41,602 bases of DNA from Rickettsia typhi (GTDB lineage: Bacteria; Pseudomonadota; Alphaproteobacteria; Rickettsiales; UBA1997). The stretch covers positions 1-41,602 of the forward strand of contig CAMDJN010000007.1 in the NCBI GenBank assembly GCA_945900795.1. The letters are read 5' to 3'. The notes beneath the pieces were generated by a model, which was given only the letters and a program-made list of their open reading frames with translations, was not told the origin of the DNA and made no database searches. The position numbers and the translations under genes were made by a program. Positions 1 through 9,696 of the stretch are shown piece by piece (within the stretch, counting starts at the first letter, position 1; each line of letters starts with the position of its first letter).

Positions 1-54
1 GCTAAAAACTTGCTGATTTATGAAAGTCAGAAGTGCCATTAGGGCTAGTAAACA

Positions 55-72
55 GTAGCTTTAGCTACTTTT
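55..72 (+). terminator. Possible rho-independent terminator
   Basis: GTAGCT, a two-base TT loop and AGCTAC form a perfect 6-bp stem, followed by TTTT. This fits a small intrinsic terminator of a gene lying before the window. The stem is short, so it could be chance. Confidence 0.35.
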
Positions 73-241
73 AATAACAAGGAAAATAATCAAAAAAACT
101 AAAGAAATTTATGAAGAAATTGTTTGGGGATTTGCAACAGCCCCTTAAGACAACCGATAAACACGACTCCTTGCGCAATAGGCGAAATGTTCCTTCCCGC
201 TCTCAAAATGCTCCCTGCTCTCGGTGATTTATCCTCGGGGC

Positions 242-265
242 TGGAATGGGTATTTACCCATTCCA
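242..265. repeat. Perfect 11-bp-arm hairpin
   Basis: TGGAATGGGTA (242-252) pairs exactly with TACCCATTCCA (255-265) across a 2-base loop. It has no T-tract and is not placed after an intact gene, so it is better called a palindromic repeat than a terminator. Confidence 0.6.
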
Positions 266-301
266 CATGTTTTTGCGTCGACCAAAATTTATTAAAACGT
301 G

Positions 302-326
302 GGGAAGGGAGAACATCTCCCTTCCC
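302..326. repeat. Perfect 11-bp-arm hairpin next to argG remnant
   Basis: GGGAAGGGAGA (302-312) pairs exactly with TCTCCCTTCCC (316-326) across a 3-base loop. It stops 5 bp before the first argG-like codon, so it marks the junction where argG homology is lost. Confidence 0.6.
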
Positions 327-331
327 GCTTG

Positions 332-535
332 AGCCAGGAAAACGTTGATGGAAGCGTAACTCTAAAACTCTACAAAGGCAGTGCCACCGTGGTTTCCCGC
401 ACTTCAAACAAAAGCCTTTACTCTGAAGCTCACGTCACTTTCGAGGAAGATTCCGTCTACGACCAAAAAGATGCGGCGGGGTTTATTAAGTTGAATGCGC
501 TGAGGTTGAGGATTGGTGGACGGATCAAAAAATAA
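332..535 (+). pseudogene. argG: 3' remnant of argininosuccinate synthase (argG)
   Basis: The reading frame translates into about 67 residues matching the C-terminal end of argininosuccinate synthase: the [10 protein letters not shown] strand, then [13 protein letters not shown], then [18 protein letters not shown], and a TAA stop. The full enzyme is about 400 residues and joins citrulline and aspartate in arginine synthesis. The ATP-binding N-terminal domain and most of the synthetase domain are absent; homology begins right after a hairpin. The only in-frame start codon upstream is a GTG inside the hairpin region, so functional translation is unlikely. I call it a decayed fragment. Whether an intact argG exists elsewhere cannot be seen. 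Confidence 0.8.
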
Positions 536-650
536 CAAAATGCAGACGAAGAAACAGTTCGGCTATTTCAAAAGACTTAATGGCAATAACCCGCTCTTCG
601 ACAACAAAGGTATTATTGTTGGATTGTGGAATAGCTTTTAGAAACCCACC

Positions 651-2396
651 CTAAATCTTGTCGTAAGAAATTTTTTCTTTTTTTGCCCCAGGATGCGTAA
701 CCGCACCAAATCTAGGCGAGCCAACAGTTTTGGAATATTTCCACAGAGCACCTGATCCGTAATCATTTTCACGAGCAACCCACAAAGCTTTGCGCTTCTT
801 GATCTCATCCTCATTCAACTCTACCTCAATCGAACCTTTTACTGCATCGATCGTAATTTTATCACCGTTACGAAGAAGGGCTATCATGCCTCCAGTAGCT
901 GCTTCAGGACTTACATGACCAACACAAAATCCTCGAGTTCCTCCGGAGAATCTTCCGTCTGTAATTAGCGCAACTTTATTTCCCATTCCTTGCCCATAAA
1001 TTGCCGCTGTGGTTGCAAGCATTTCGCGCATGCCGGGGCCGCCCTTTGGACCTTCGTAACGAATTACTAAAACATCGCCTTCTTTGTATTTTTTTTGCTC
1101 AACAGCTTTAAAACATTCTTCCTCTGATTCAAAACAAAGCGCTGTTCCGACAAATATTAGTTCATCATTTTTCATGCCAGCAACTTTTACCACCGCTCCA
1201 TCTTCAGCCAAGTTGCCTTTCAATACAACCACGCCTCCACTTGCTGAAAGTGGTTTGCTCGGAAGATAGACTACGTCCTGCTTTTCGTTAAACTTTACAT
1301 CACGAAGATTTTCCGCCATTGTCTTTCCAGTAACTGTAAGGCAGTCGCCATGGATGAATCCGGCATCAAGAAGAATCTTTAAAACCATTTGTACACCACC
1401 AACGTCGAAGAGGTCTTTGGCGACATATTTTCCACCTGGTTTCATGTCGGTAATGTAGGGAGTTTTTTTGAAGATTTTTCCGATTTCAAAAACATCAAAC
1501 TCAATTCCACATTCATGGGCGATTGCCGGAAGATGAAGTACAGCGTTGGTTGAGCCGCCGGTTGCAGCAACGATTGTTGCGGCATTTTCTAGGGCTTTTT
1601 TAGTAACGATGTCTCGTGGTTTGATGTTATTTTTGATTAGATTCATCACTGCCTGACCAGAAGCAAAAGCATATTCATCCCTTGATTCGTAAGGTGCCGG
1701 AGCGCCAGATGAGCCGGGAAGTGCAAGACCGATCGCTTCACTAACACATGCCATCGTGTTTGCAGTAAACTGCCCTCCACACGCTCCAGCAGAAGGACAG
1801 GCCGCTTTTGAAAGCAGGTTTAAATCTACATCAGACATTTTTCCCGCATCTCTTTGACCCACAGCTTCAAAGACATCCACGATTGTTACATCTTTTCCAT
1901 GAAATTTTCCAGGCAAGATCGAGCCACCATACATAAAGACCGAAGGCACATTGAGACGACACATTGCCATCATCATTCCTGGCAAAGATTTGTCGCATCC
2001 AGCAATTCCAACTAAGGCGTCGTAACAATGTCCGCGCACTGTCAGTTCGATTGAATCGGCAATTACTTCGCGTGAAACCAGCGAAGATTTCATGCCTTGA
2101 TGGCCATTGGCAATACCATCTGTAACCGTGATTGTCGTGAATTCACGAGGCGTTCCTCCTCCATCAATTACGCCTTTTTTTGCTGGCTGAGCTTGGCGTT
2201 GAAGGGCGATGTTGCAAGGCGCAGCCTCGTTCCAGGCCGTTACAACTCCTACAAAAGGTTTCTGCAAATCTTCCTCATCCAAACCATTTGGGTAGAGATC
2301 GGTCTTGATGTTGTAGAGCATCGTTTTGCGAGCTTCGCATCCGTGAGAGTTGGTAACGTAACGTGATGGAAGTGTTGATTTATCGAATCGTTGCAT
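651..2396 (-). CDS. ilvD: Dihydroxy-acid dehydratase IlvD
   Basis: This enzyme dehydrates 2,3-dihydroxy-isovalerate or 2,3-dihydroxy-3-methylvalerate to the 2-keto acids in valine and isoleucine synthesis, using an Fe-S cluster. At 581 residues it is in the usual range. Family landmarks are all present: PCN near residue 60, [13 protein letters not shown] with Cys134, [10 protein letters not shown] with Cys206, PGSSGAPAP near 230, and near the C-terminus [11 protein letters not shown] with the serine assigned to catalysis in the family. The gene is read away from recO and faces the argG remnant. No other ilv gene is nearby, so the rest of the pathway would be elsewhere. Confidence 0.96.
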   Translation of the reverse strand: MQRFDKSTLPSRYVTNSHGCEARKTMLYNIKTDLYPNGLDEEDLQKPFVGVVTAWNEAAPCNIALQRQAQPAKKGVIDGGGTPREFTTITVTDGIANGHQGMKSSLVSREVIADSIELTVRGHCYDALVGIAGCDKSLPGMMMAMCRLNVPSVFMYGGSILPGKFHGKDVTIVDVFEAVGQRDAGKMSDVDLNLLSKAACPSAGACGGQFTANTMACVSEAIGLALPGSSGAPAPYESRDEYAFASGQAVMNLIKNNIKPRDIVTKKALENAATIVAATGGSTNAVLHLPAIAHECGIEFDVFEIGKIFKKTPYITDMKPGGKYVAKDLFDVGGVQMVLKILLDAGFIHGDCLTVTGKTMAENLRDVKFNEKQDVVYLPSKPLSASGGVVVLKGNLAEDGAVVKVAGMKNDELIFVGTALCFESEEECFKAVEQKKYKEGDVLVIRYEGPKGGPGMREMLATTAAIYGQGMGNKVALITDGRFSGGTRGFCVGHVSPEAATGGMIALLRNGDKITIDAVKGSIEVELNEDEIKKRKALWVARENDYGSGALWKYSKTVGSPRFGAVTHPGAKKEKISYDKI

Positions 2397-2517
2397 GTGA
2401 TTTTAGTTTTATTGAAAACTTCCCCACAGTAGCTGACTGGCTTCCTAGCCAAGCTTGGGAAAATAAATCTACGGATTTCTAATGACGAATCCGGGTTAAA
2501 CTGAGCAGTTCTAAAAA

Positions 2518-3273
2518 ATGAAATTCAACGACGAAGGCATCATTATCAATCAAAAAAACTACGGGGAAAATTCTTTGATTGTGAAGGTTTTCTCAAAACA
2601 ACATGGTGCTTATCGCGGCTTCGTCAGGTCTGCAAAATCAAAAAAAAACAACACAATATTTCAAATTGGAAATCTTATTTCTTTTGAATTTCGTTCACGA
2701 ATTGAAGAAAATTTAGGACAGTTTTTTTTAGTAGATTTAGCCGCTTCTTATTGCTCAAAAATTATTTTTGATAAATTAAAGATAAACTGCGTTAGCTCTT
2801 TGTTTTCAATGCTTGATACATTTTTTCTTGAGCGAGAGAATCACGAGGCTTTATTTTTTCAGTTAGAAAATTTTTTACAAAAAATTTCCAAAGAAAATAT
2901 TTCGAATAAGGTAATTATCGCGGATTACGTGAGGTTAGAATTAGAGATTCTACGACATCTCGGATACGGTCTGGATCTATCTTCTTGCGCCGCCACAAAC
3001 TCTACAACTAACCTAACCTTTGTTTCTCCGAAATCTGCAAGAGCAGTTTCTTCTGAAGCTGGTAAGCCTTACCAAAGCAAGCTACTCCGACTTCCAGAAT
3101 TTTTGATTTCAAACGATGATCGCCAGAATGACCAAGACATCTCGAACGATTACTTACTAGAGGGGCTTAATTTGAGCGGGTTTTTTCTAAAGAAATTCTT
3201 ACGCGAAGAAAATGTTTTTGGCAATGAATCTTACGATTTTTTACGCAGAGATGCAATCTTAGGTCACCTTTAA
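2518..3273 (+). CDS. recO: DNA repair protein RecO
   Basis: RecO helps load RecA on SSB-coated single strands in the RecFOR pathway. The 251-residue protein begins with the OB-fold (residues 1-80, opening DEGIIINQKNYGENSLIVKVF) and has the helical C-terminal half. The stretch GYGLDLSSCAATNST followed by FVSPKSARAVSSEAG near residues 150-185 is the signature of alphaproteobacterial RecO. Start: ATG at 2518, preceded by an A-run rather than a clear ribosome binding site. It is divergent from ilvD with about 120 bp between. A short insertion rich in Asp/Asn (near residues 198-210) is mildly unusual. Confidence 0.92.
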   Translation: MKFNDEGIIINQKNYGENSLIVKVFSKQHGAYRGFVRSAKSKKNNTIFQIGNLISFEFRSRIEENLGQFFLVDLAASYCSKIIFDKLKINCVSSLFSMLDTFFLERENHEALFFQLENFLQKISKENISNKVIIADYVRLELEILRHLGYGLDLSSCAATNSTTNLTFVSPKSARAVSSEAGKPYQSKLLRLPEFLISNDDRQNDQDISNDYLLEGLNLSGFFLKKFLREENVFGNESYDFLRRDAILGHL

Positions 3274-3351
3274 GTTTTTATTTTTACGCGTGCTCCGCCA
3301 CCACACAGGCTATCCTGGTGGAGGTAGAAACCGGGGGGGCTACAACGGTCA

Positions 3352-4713
3352 CTAAAATGGTAGAAAAATCATTACTCTCAAACCTCCCAAATGACTTTCC
3401 GCAAGTCTTATTCTTCCACCATGCGATGTGATTGCATCGGCTGCAATCGCTAGTCCGAGTCCAGAACCACCTGAAACAATTTTCTTGTCTAAATTACGCG
3501 AATTATCAATACGGTAAAACGGCTTGAGTACGTTTTCTCGTTCACTAACCGGAATACCGGGACCATCATCATCAATAGTTAGAATTAGGTTTTTACTCGA
3601 AAGATTTGCAGAAAATTCAACTTCCTTTCCGTAGTTAAAGGCGTTGTCAACAAGATTCATCAAGGCGCGCCTAAGCGCTGTTCTTCTAACAGATATTTCT
3701 AAATCATCGTTTAGATCTATTTTGCCTCCGATCTTTTTGTTCATCTTGGAGTAGTAAGAGACAATCTTCTCTTCGCAAAATTTTTTGACTTTAATGATGT
3801 GCGGCTTCTCTTTTTCGTCGAATCTGGCAAAATCCAAATATTCATTCACCAACTTTTCCATATCGGAAATATCCTGCTTTAAGTCATCTTTCTCGTTACA
3901 ATTTCCCATCATCTCAATCTGTAATTTCATTCGCGTCAGAGGTGTACGCAAATCATGAGACACTGCGGACAGCATGTCCGTTCTCTGGGTCATTTGCCTG
4001 ACTACTCTTTCCCTCATTTTAGAAAACGAAATCAACAAGGAGCGAATTTCTTTTGAACCAGTTGGCTTTAGATTTGGAGCATCTTGACCACGTCCAAATT
4101 TTTCTGCCGCCTTGCTTAAATCACGAATTGACCGAATCTGATTCTTTAAAAAAATTATTGAAATAATCGAGGTTACAAACGCGGTTAAAATCATCCAGAA
4201 CGTAAAAACGTAAGCACTAGAGCTGGTGATCCTTTTAATTGGAATATCAAAAGAAATCAGGCCTTGCTTAGTTTGGATTTTGACAATAATAAAATCTTCA
4301 TTCTCACGATTTTGATATATCTCGTAAGGCTTGAGATTTTGGCTTTCTAGCTCAGATTTAAAACGGTTGTAAGGATCGATTATTGGATTGATGTACTTGT
4401 AAATTCTACTTTGCCTCCAATCGCTATCAGCAATTTTTTTCTTCTTGAGCTTTCTTCTTTCCTCGAAAGAAAAATCTAGAGCTATGTCTTTTGAGAAATC
4501 ATTTAACAATCTTGCGTATTCAGGTTTATTAACCGATTTTTTGATAAAAGAAATTTCAGCAACAACGCTACGCGCCATATGTTTGCTAATCGCGTCCAAA
4601 TGCGTGTAATAAAAAACATAAATGGAAACCAATTGTACGACCAAAATCGGGATTACGGTTATCAGTAAAAATCTTCCGTAAAGAGAATGCGGTATAAATC
4701 TTTTTAGTTTCAT
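3352..4713 (-). CDS. EnvZ-like sensor histidine kinase
   Basis: A 453-residue inner-membrane sensor kinase. Visible order: transmembrane helix at about 14-35, a periplasmic segment (36-166) rich in charged residues, a second helix at about 167-189, a HAMP linker to about 240, the HisKA motif [15 protein letters not shown] with phospho-acceptor His253, an N-box ([10 protein letters not shown], 353-362), DDDGPGIP near 381, and [10 protein letters not shown] near 415. This is the EnvZ-type arrangement. Its response regulator is not next door, and the gene starts only 15 bp from divergent pstB. The signal sensed cannot be told from the sequence; naming it envZ would overreach. Confidence 0.88.
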   Translation of the reverse strand: MKLKRFIPHSLYGRFLLITVIPILVVQLVSIYVFYYTHLDAISKHMARSVVAEISFIKKSVNKPEYARLLNDFSKDIALDFSFEERRKLKKKKIADSDWRQSRIYKYINPIIDPYNRFKSELESQNLKPYEIYQNRENEDFIIVKIQTKQGLISFDIPIKRITSSSAYVFTFWMILTAFVTSIISIIFLKNQIRSIRDLSKAAEKFGRGQDAPNLKPTGSKEIRSLLISFSKMRERVVRQMTQRTDMLSAVSHDLRTPLTRMKLQIEMMGNCNEKDDLKQDISDMEKLVNEYLDFARFDEKEKPHIIKVKKFCEEKIVSYYSKMNKKIGGKIDLNDDLEISVRRTALRRALMNLVDNAFNYGKEVEFSANLSSKNLILTIDDDGPGIPVSERENVLKPFYRIDNSRNLDKKIVSGGSGLGLAIAADAITSHGGRIRLAESHLGGLRVMIFLPF

Positions 4714-4728
4714 TTTTTTTTAAAAATC

Positions 4729-5493
4729 ATGTCAAAAGCTCATAAAATTTCAACCTCTGCTATCAACTTATTCTATGGACAAAAGCAGGCATTGTTTGAT
4801 GTTAATCTGAATTTTGCAGAACATAGCGTAACAGCTCTGATTGGCCCTTCTGGGTGTGGAAAGTCTTCCTTCTTACGCTGTATTAACCGTATGAATGACA
4901 CTATCCCAGAATGCAAGATTGAAGGCAATATTACCCTCGATGGGAAAAATATTTACCAAGCAAATCTTGATTTGGTTTTACTTCGCGCTTCGGTTGGAAT
5001 GGTTTTTCAAAAACCAAATCCATTTCCAAAATCAATCTACGAAAATGTAGCTTACGGCCCTAGAATTCATGGCCTTTTTCAAAATAAAAAACAACTGGAT
5101 GAAATCATTGAAGACAGTCTAACTAAAGCAGGATTATGGAAGGAGGTTAAGGATCGTTTAAATGATCAAGCGAATATGCTTTCAGGAGGACAGCAGCAGA
5201 GATTATGCATTGCACGCACAATTGCGATTAAGCCTAGCGTCATCTTGATGGATGAACCATGTTCCGCTCTGGATCCTATTGCTACAGCAAAAATTGAAGA
5301 ATTAATTGATGAGCTCAGCGAAAATTTTACAATCATCATCGTTACACACTCCATGCAGCAAGCAGCCCGCATCTCAAGCATGACGGCATTTTTTAATATG
5401 GGCAAAGTTGTAGAATATGGTACAACCGACAGAATTTTCACCAACCCGTTGAATCAACAAACTCAGGATTACATCACCGGCAGATTTGGGTGA
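4729..5493 (+). CDS. pstB: Phosphate ABC transporter ATP-binding protein PstB
   Basis: PstB is the ATPase that drives phosphate uptake through PstCA. The 254-residue protein is standard length with Walker [10 protein letters not shown] (39-47), Q-loop [19 protein letters not shown] (92-110), the ABC signature LSGGQQQR (151-158) and Walker B VILMDEP (171-177). The KPNPFP segment and the 'CxALDPIAT' region are typical of PstB among ABC ATPases. The permeases pstC/pstA, the binding protein pstS and phoU are not in the window, so the gene is detached from its usual operon. Its ATG lies only 15 bp from the start of the divergent kinase gene. Confidence 0.94.
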   Translation: MSKAHKISTSAINLFYGQKQALFDVNLNFAEHSVTALIGPSGCGKSSFLRCINRMNDTIPECKIEGNITLDGKNIYQANLDLVLLRASVGMVFQKPNPFPKSIYENVAYGPRIHGLFQNKKQLDEIIEDSLTKAGLWKEVKDRLNDQANMLSGGQQQRLCIARTIAIKPSVILMDEPCSALDPIATAKIEELIDELSENFTIIIVTHSMQQAARISSMTAFFNMGKVVEYGTTDRIFTNPLNQQTQDYITGRFG

Positions 5494-5554
5494 AGATTTG
5501 CAGGAATGCAGCGGATAAACTTCTGTTGAGCAGTCCCCAGGAGTGACTGAAGAA

Positions 5555-6721
5555 TTACTTCATGAGACTTGTCGCAAGAATCTCCTCAACCGCTTTTTCC
5601 GTCGGTAATTTTGTAGATCCAAAACCAATCATACGGAGTGCTGCAGAACTTTTTTCGATTTGTTTTTGTGCAAGATTTTTGTTATCAATTAATTTGATAA
5701 GAGCTTTATAAAGCTGCTTTCCTTCGCATTTTTTTTGCAACATTTCCGGAATAATTTCTTCGTTTAAAATCAAATTTATCAGATTAGCAAATTTGATTTT
5801 AACCATTCTTCTTAGCAAAAAATGAGTGATTGAATTTATCTTGTAGGCGATAACTAGGGGAATATTGTAAAGCGAGAATTCTACTGCATTTGTACCAGAT
5901 TTTGCCAAAGCAAAATCAGCAGCAAAAAATGCTGATTTTTTTTCTTCGCCTTCAAGCAAAAAATATTTTACGTTCAGATTTTTTGCCATTTCAGTCACAA
6001 TCTCTTTTGTTTTTGTAACAAGAGGAATTATTACTTTTAAATTCTGTTTTTCTGCAACAAGAAGGTTGATCGCTTTAATAAATTCAGGAAAAATTCTTTT
6101 GACTTCAGAGCTTCTACTCCCTGGCGTTAGAGAGATTACTAAATCATCATTTTCAATCAAATATTTTTTTCTAAACTCATCATTGAGTATTTTTTTTTGC
6201 GAGAGATCTGGAATATTTTCAACAATCGGATGTCCAATAAAAACTGTCTTTAAACCGACTTTCTCAAAGTATGGCGGCTCAAATGGAAGAATCGCTAAAA
6301 GTAAATCGTAAAGTTTAGAAATTTTTTTCGCTCTACCGGAACGATATGCCCAGACTGAGGGTGCAATGAGGTGAATTTTTTTTGCCGCATGAAAATTTTT
6401 TAACTTTTTCATCACGCGAAAACAAAAATCTGGTGAATCGATTGTGATGAGAAAGTCAGGTTTTTCTTGAAAGATAATTTCTGCAGCTTGACGGATGCGA
6501 CGCAGTAATTTTGGTACGTGAGGAAGAACTTCTAAGAACCCCATCACAGACAATTCTTCCATCGGAAAAATTGTGATTAGACCTTCTTTTTTCATCAGAT
6601 CCCCGCCTATTCCGATGAATTCTACCGCTTGGTTTTGTTGCGACTTAATTTCTATCATCAACTTACTTCCGAGCAAATCTCCTGAAGCTTCTCCTGCAAT
6701 TAAAAAAAATTTTTTTACCAT
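5555..6721 (-). CDS. lpxB: Lipid-A-disaccharide synthase LpxB
   Basis: LpxB (glycosyltransferase family 19) joins UDP-2,3-diacylglucosamine and lipid X into the lipid A disaccharide at the inner membrane, so the organism is expected to make lipid A. The protein opens with FFLIAGEASGDLLGS, the family signature, and contains GIGGDLM, the segment SPDFCFRV, HLIAPSVWAYRSGRAKKI and the donor-site motif LTPGSRSSEVKR near residue 200. I chose ATG at 6721 (388 residues); the frame can be extended to a TTG at 6742, but MVKKFFLIAGEASG is the usual N-terminus. The rest of the lpx cluster (lpxD-fabZ-lpxA) is not adjacent. It converges with pstB. Confidence 0.94.
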   Translation of the reverse strand: MVKKFFLIAGEASGDLLGSKLMIEIKSQQNQAVEFIGIGGDLMKKEGLITIFPMEELSVMGFLEVLPHVPKLLRRIRQAAEIIFQEKPDFLITIDSPDFCFRVMKKLKNFHAAKKIHLIAPSVWAYRSGRAKKISKLYDLLLAILPFEPPYFEKVGLKTVFIGHPIVENIPDLSQKKILNDEFRKKYLIENDDLVISLTPGSRSSEVKRIFPEFIKAINLLVAEKQNLKVIIPLVTKTKEIVTEMAKNLNVKYFLLEGEEKKSAFFAADFALAKSGTNAVEFSLYNIPLVIAYKINSITHFLLRRMVKIKFANLINLILNEEIIPEMLQKKCEGKQLYKALIKLIDNKNLAQKQIEKSSAALRMIGFGSTKLPTEKAVEEILATSLMK

Positions 6722-6835
6722 CTTTACTTTAAAGTTTCTCAAGAATAAAAATCATGGCGATCCTTACCCGGCATTGGCTGGAACCATCTCTTTACATATT
6801 TAAACTGGGTTAAAATCTCAAAAATCAATCAAAAA

Positions 6836-7852
6836 ATGTCAAAAAGAAAAATAGCAGTTGCTGGGGCGACTGGCAATGTTGGTCGTGAAATTTTAAATAT
6901 TTTGGCAGAAAGGAAATTTCCTGCCAGCGAAGTTGTGGCTTTAGCTTCTGTAAATTCTTTGGGGAAAAAAGTTTCTTACGGAGACAAAATTTTGAATGTT
7001 CAGGTTTTGGACAATTATGATTTCACCGGCACGGCAATAGGATTATTTTCTCCTGGTGGAAAAGTTTCGGCGATTCACGCTCCAAGAGCTGCCGCTGCTG
7101 GCTGTGTAGTGATTGACAATACTTCGCATTTCCGTATGGATGTTGATGTTCCGTTGATCGTTCCTGAAGTTAATCCAGAAGCGATAGCGGGCTATAAGAA
7201 AAGCAGAATCATTGCCAATCCTAATTGCTCAACCATTCAAATGGTGGTCGCTTTAAAACCTTTGCATGATTTGGCAAAGATTAAGCGGATAGTCGTTGCG
7301 ACTTACCAAGCCACATCTGGCGCTGGTAAAGAGGCCATGGATGAGCTTTACGATTCTACAAAAAAGATCTACTCCAACCAGATTACCGACCCAAAAAAAT
7401 TCAGCAAAAGAATCGCCTTTAACGTTATTCCACAAATTGATTCTTTCATGGAAGATGGCTCGACGAAAGAGGAATGGAAGATGAAGGTTGAAACCAAGAA
7501 AATCATGGGTTCAGAGATTGAAGTTGAAGCAACTTGTGTACGCGTTCCTGTTTTTAATTGTCACTCTGAAGCGATAAATATTGAGTTTGAAAATCCTATT
7601 TCACCAGATCAAGCAAGAAGGGCGCTTGATAATGCTGATGGGGTGTTAGTTCTCGATAGGCCAAATGAAATGATTTTCGCAACTCCAATCGATGTCTCAA
7701 CGAAGGATCCTGTGTTTGTCTCACGCATACGAAAAGATTCTTCCGTCAAGCACGGATTGTCCATTTGGGTCGTGTCAGACAATTTACGCAAAGGTGCAGC
7801 ACTAAATGCGGTGCAGATTGCGGAGTTGTTGGTTAAGGATTACGGGCTATAA
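6836..7852 (+). CDS. asd: Aspartate-semialdehyde dehydrogenase
   Basis: Asd reduces aspartyl phosphate to aspartate semialdehyde, the branch point to lysine/diaminopimelate (DapA, also here) and to homoserine (Hom, also here). The 338 residues carry the NADP-binding GATGNVG (11-17), the acyl-enzyme cysteine in NPNCSTIQ (Cys131), and the catalytic histidine in NCHSEAINIE (His243). The start at 6836 has TAAAAT about 20 bp upstream and an A-rich leader but no strong ribosome binding site. It is followed after 13 bp by the Kef-type antiporter and may be co-transcribed with it. Confidence 0.96.
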   Translation: MSKRKIAVAGATGNVGREILNILAERKFPASEVVALASVNSLGKKVSYGDKILNVQVLDNYDFTGTAIGLFSPGGKVSAIHAPRAAAAGCVVIDNTSHFRMDVDVPLIVPEVNPEAIAGYKKSRIIANPNCSTIQMVVALKPLHDLAKIKRIVVATYQATSGAGKEAMDELYDSTKKIYSNQITDPKKFSKRIAFNVIPQIDSFMEDGSTKEEWKMKVETKKIMGSEIEVEATCVRVPVFNCHSEAINIEFENPISPDQARRALDNADGVLVLDRPNEMIFATPIDVSTKDPVFVSRIRKDSSVKHGLSIWVVSDNLRKGAALNAVQIAELLVKDYGL

Positions 7853-7865
7853 ATGATGACCGCTC

Positions 7866-9602
7866 ATGCATGACATCGGTTACTTACGCGATATCTTAAT
7901 CTTACTCTGCGCTTCGGTTGCAATTCTGATTGTTTTTAAACAGTTGGGATTGAGCCCGGCGCTTGGATATCTTGTCGCGGGAGCCGCAATCGGCCCATTT
8001 GGTTTTGGCGTTTTAACAAGTGGCGAAACAACAAAATCAATTGCAGAACTCGGAATTGTTTTTCTGCTTTTTGTCATCGGATTAGAACTGACATTTGGTC
8101 GCCTGATGTCCATGCGCAAATATGTGCTTGGCTTCGGAGGTCTGCAAATCATCATCTCCTCCTTTATAATTTCTCTCATCTGCCATAAATTTTTTCACCT
8201 TCCAACTGAAACTTCAATAATCGTCGGCAGCGCTTTGTCACTATCTTCAACGGCAATTGTGCTGCAAGTTATTTCTGAAAATGGAGAACAGTCAACTCGC
8301 GTTGGGCGATTATCTTTTTCAGTGCTTTTGATGCAAGATTTAGCAGTAATACCGATTTTGGTTTTACTTCCTCTCATTTCACAATCCGATCTCAATATTT
8401 TTCACGCACTTGGTGGGGCTTTAGCTGATGCAGCTATTGCCATGGCAATAATTTTTATTATTGGCCGCACTCTTCTTCGACCGATCTACCGTTTGATTGC
8501 GGAAGCAAAAAGCGATGTCTTGTTTTTGAGCTTCACTTTAATCGTTGTTTTTGGATCCGCTTTATTGAGTCACAAAATGGGGCTGTCCTTTGCCCTTGGC
8601 GCATTCATCGCCGGTTTGATGGTAGCAGAAACCGAGTATAAATATCACGTTGAGGAGGAAATTTCTTCACTCAAATCACTGCTGCTCGGTTTATTTTTTA
8701 TGACAATTGGCATGTCATTTGATTTTGATTTATTACTCAGAAGCTTACCTTACATCATCCTCGCCTCACTTCTTCTGATCGCAGTTAAAACCTCGGTAAT
8801 CATAGTTTTATGCCGCATTTTTCGCCTTCCGCTTGGACCATCAATTCATACAGGATTACTTCTGGCGCAAGGTGGTGAATTTGCGTTTGTGGTGTTTTTA
8901 ATGGCAGTTCAGCAAAAAATAATCGATGTCGATTTATCACAATTTTTGATGACGGTAGTAACTTTTACTATGGCCTTGACACCAATGATGGCATCGATTG
9001 GTCGCCTCATCAAAAACCGCCTTTACCTCAAAGAGGTTTTGCATGATTACAGGTTGAAAAAGGAAATAGACGACATTTCTAAACATGTCATCGTAATCGG
9101 ATTTTCTAAAATAGGGCGCATTATTTCGTATATTTTGCGCAGACGTCGGCTTGAATATATCATCCTCGAAAGTAATCACAGAGTGGTGCGGATCGAAAAA
9201 GGTAACGGCTATAATATCCATTATGGCGATGCTACAAATGTTGATATTTTGCGCTATGTCGGGATTGAAAAAGCTGAGGCAGTTGTTATAGCCGTAGAAG
9301 AAGAAACTGCTTGTATCAAAATTACGCGCTTCATCCGAGAAAATTTTCCGAATATTTCTATTATTACCAAATCAGAAAATACCGTAAATGCAGATCGATT
9401 CAAAAAGGCTGGGGCTAATTCTGTAATTTCAAAAAATATTGAAACCGCCCTTAGGTTAAGTCATGAAGCACTTTCTGTAATGAGAATCAGCGATGTTGAT
9501 GTTGCAAACTCAATTCAATCTTTTCGCGATTTGGATTCTGAGGTTGTTAAGGATATTATGCTGTCGGCAGATGGTGATGGTAAGGGCGATGTTGAAGGCT
9601 AA
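7866..9602 (+). CDS. Kef/YbaL-type monovalent cation:proton antiporter (CPA2) with TrkA-N domain
   Basis: The 578-residue protein has about 12 hydrophobic helices (residues 8-385) with CPA2 features such as GYLVAGAAIGPFGFG (34-48) and the repeated AELGIVFLLFVIGLEL. It then carries a soluble Rossmann-fold RCK/TrkA-N domain from about residue 405 (HVIVIGFSKIGRI), with the acidic end of the second strand (ILESN) and GDATNVDIL. Such proteins exchange K+ or Na+ for protons at the inner membrane, gated by nucleotide or glutathione adducts in KefB/C. Substrate here is not determinable. ATG 7866 was chosen because an earlier ATG at 7853 runs into a stop at once. Confidence 0.9.
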   Translation: MHDIGYLRDILILLCASVAILIVFKQLGLSPALGYLVAGAAIGPFGFGVLTSGETTKSIAELGIVFLLFVIGLELTFGRLMSMRKYVLGFGGLQIIISSFIISLICHKFFHLPTETSIIVGSALSLSSTAIVLQVISENGEQSTRVGRLSFSVLLMQDLAVIPILVLLPLISQSDLNIFHALGGALADAAIAMAIIFIIGRTLLRPIYRLIAEAKSDVLFLSFTLIVVFGSALLSHKMGLSFALGAFIAGLMVAETEYKYHVEEEISSLKSLLLGLFFMTIGMSFDFDLLLRSLPYIILASLLLIAVKTSVIIVLCRIFRLPLGPSIHTGLLLAQGGEFAFVVFLMAVQQKIIDVDLSQFLMTVVTFTMALTPMMASIGRLIKNRLYLKEVLHDYRLKKEIDDISKHVIVIGFSKIGRIISYILRRRRLEYIILESNHRVVRIEKGNGYNIHYGDATNVDILRYVGIEKAEAVVIAVEEETACIKITRFIRENFPNISIITKSENTVNADRFKKAGANSVISKNIETALRLSHEALSVMRISDVDVANSIQSFRDLDSEVVKDIMLSADGDGKGDVEG

Positions 9603-9631
9603 ATCCTCCACACTTGGGGTCTCTATTTAAA

Positions 9632-9696
9632 CCTAGAGCGCGTCTTCAAATTCATTGCCTCGCGCTGCCAATTTGAATTTAAAGACACGCTCTAGG
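9632..9696. terminator. Long imperfect hairpin between convergent genes
   Basis: CCTAGAGCGCGTCTTCAAAT (from 9632) pairs with the sequence ending ...AAGACACGCTCTAGG at 9696, giving a stem of about 23 bp with two G-T pairs and a short loop. It lies between the antiporter gene and the ialB-like gene and includes the stop codon of the latter. It can serve as a bidirectional terminator, though no long T-tract follows directly; it may equally be a repeat element. Confidence 0.6.

Larger units (their letters stand above)
1..331. other. Hairpin-rich region without a supported gene
   Basis: No reading frame here resembles a known protein. The stretch holds several inverted repeats: a 6-bp stem followed by T residues (55-72), a GGGG/CCCC stem around 125-147, and two perfect 11-bp-arm hairpins at 242-265 and 302-326. 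It ends directly at the truncated argG fragment, so it probably replaced the 5' part of that gene or is intergenic repeat DNA joined to it. Confidence 0.5.

Noticed and set aside
299..535. A separate small gene starting at GTG 299
   Set aside because: The first 11 residues are hairpin sequence; the rest is plainly the end of argininosuccinate synthase.
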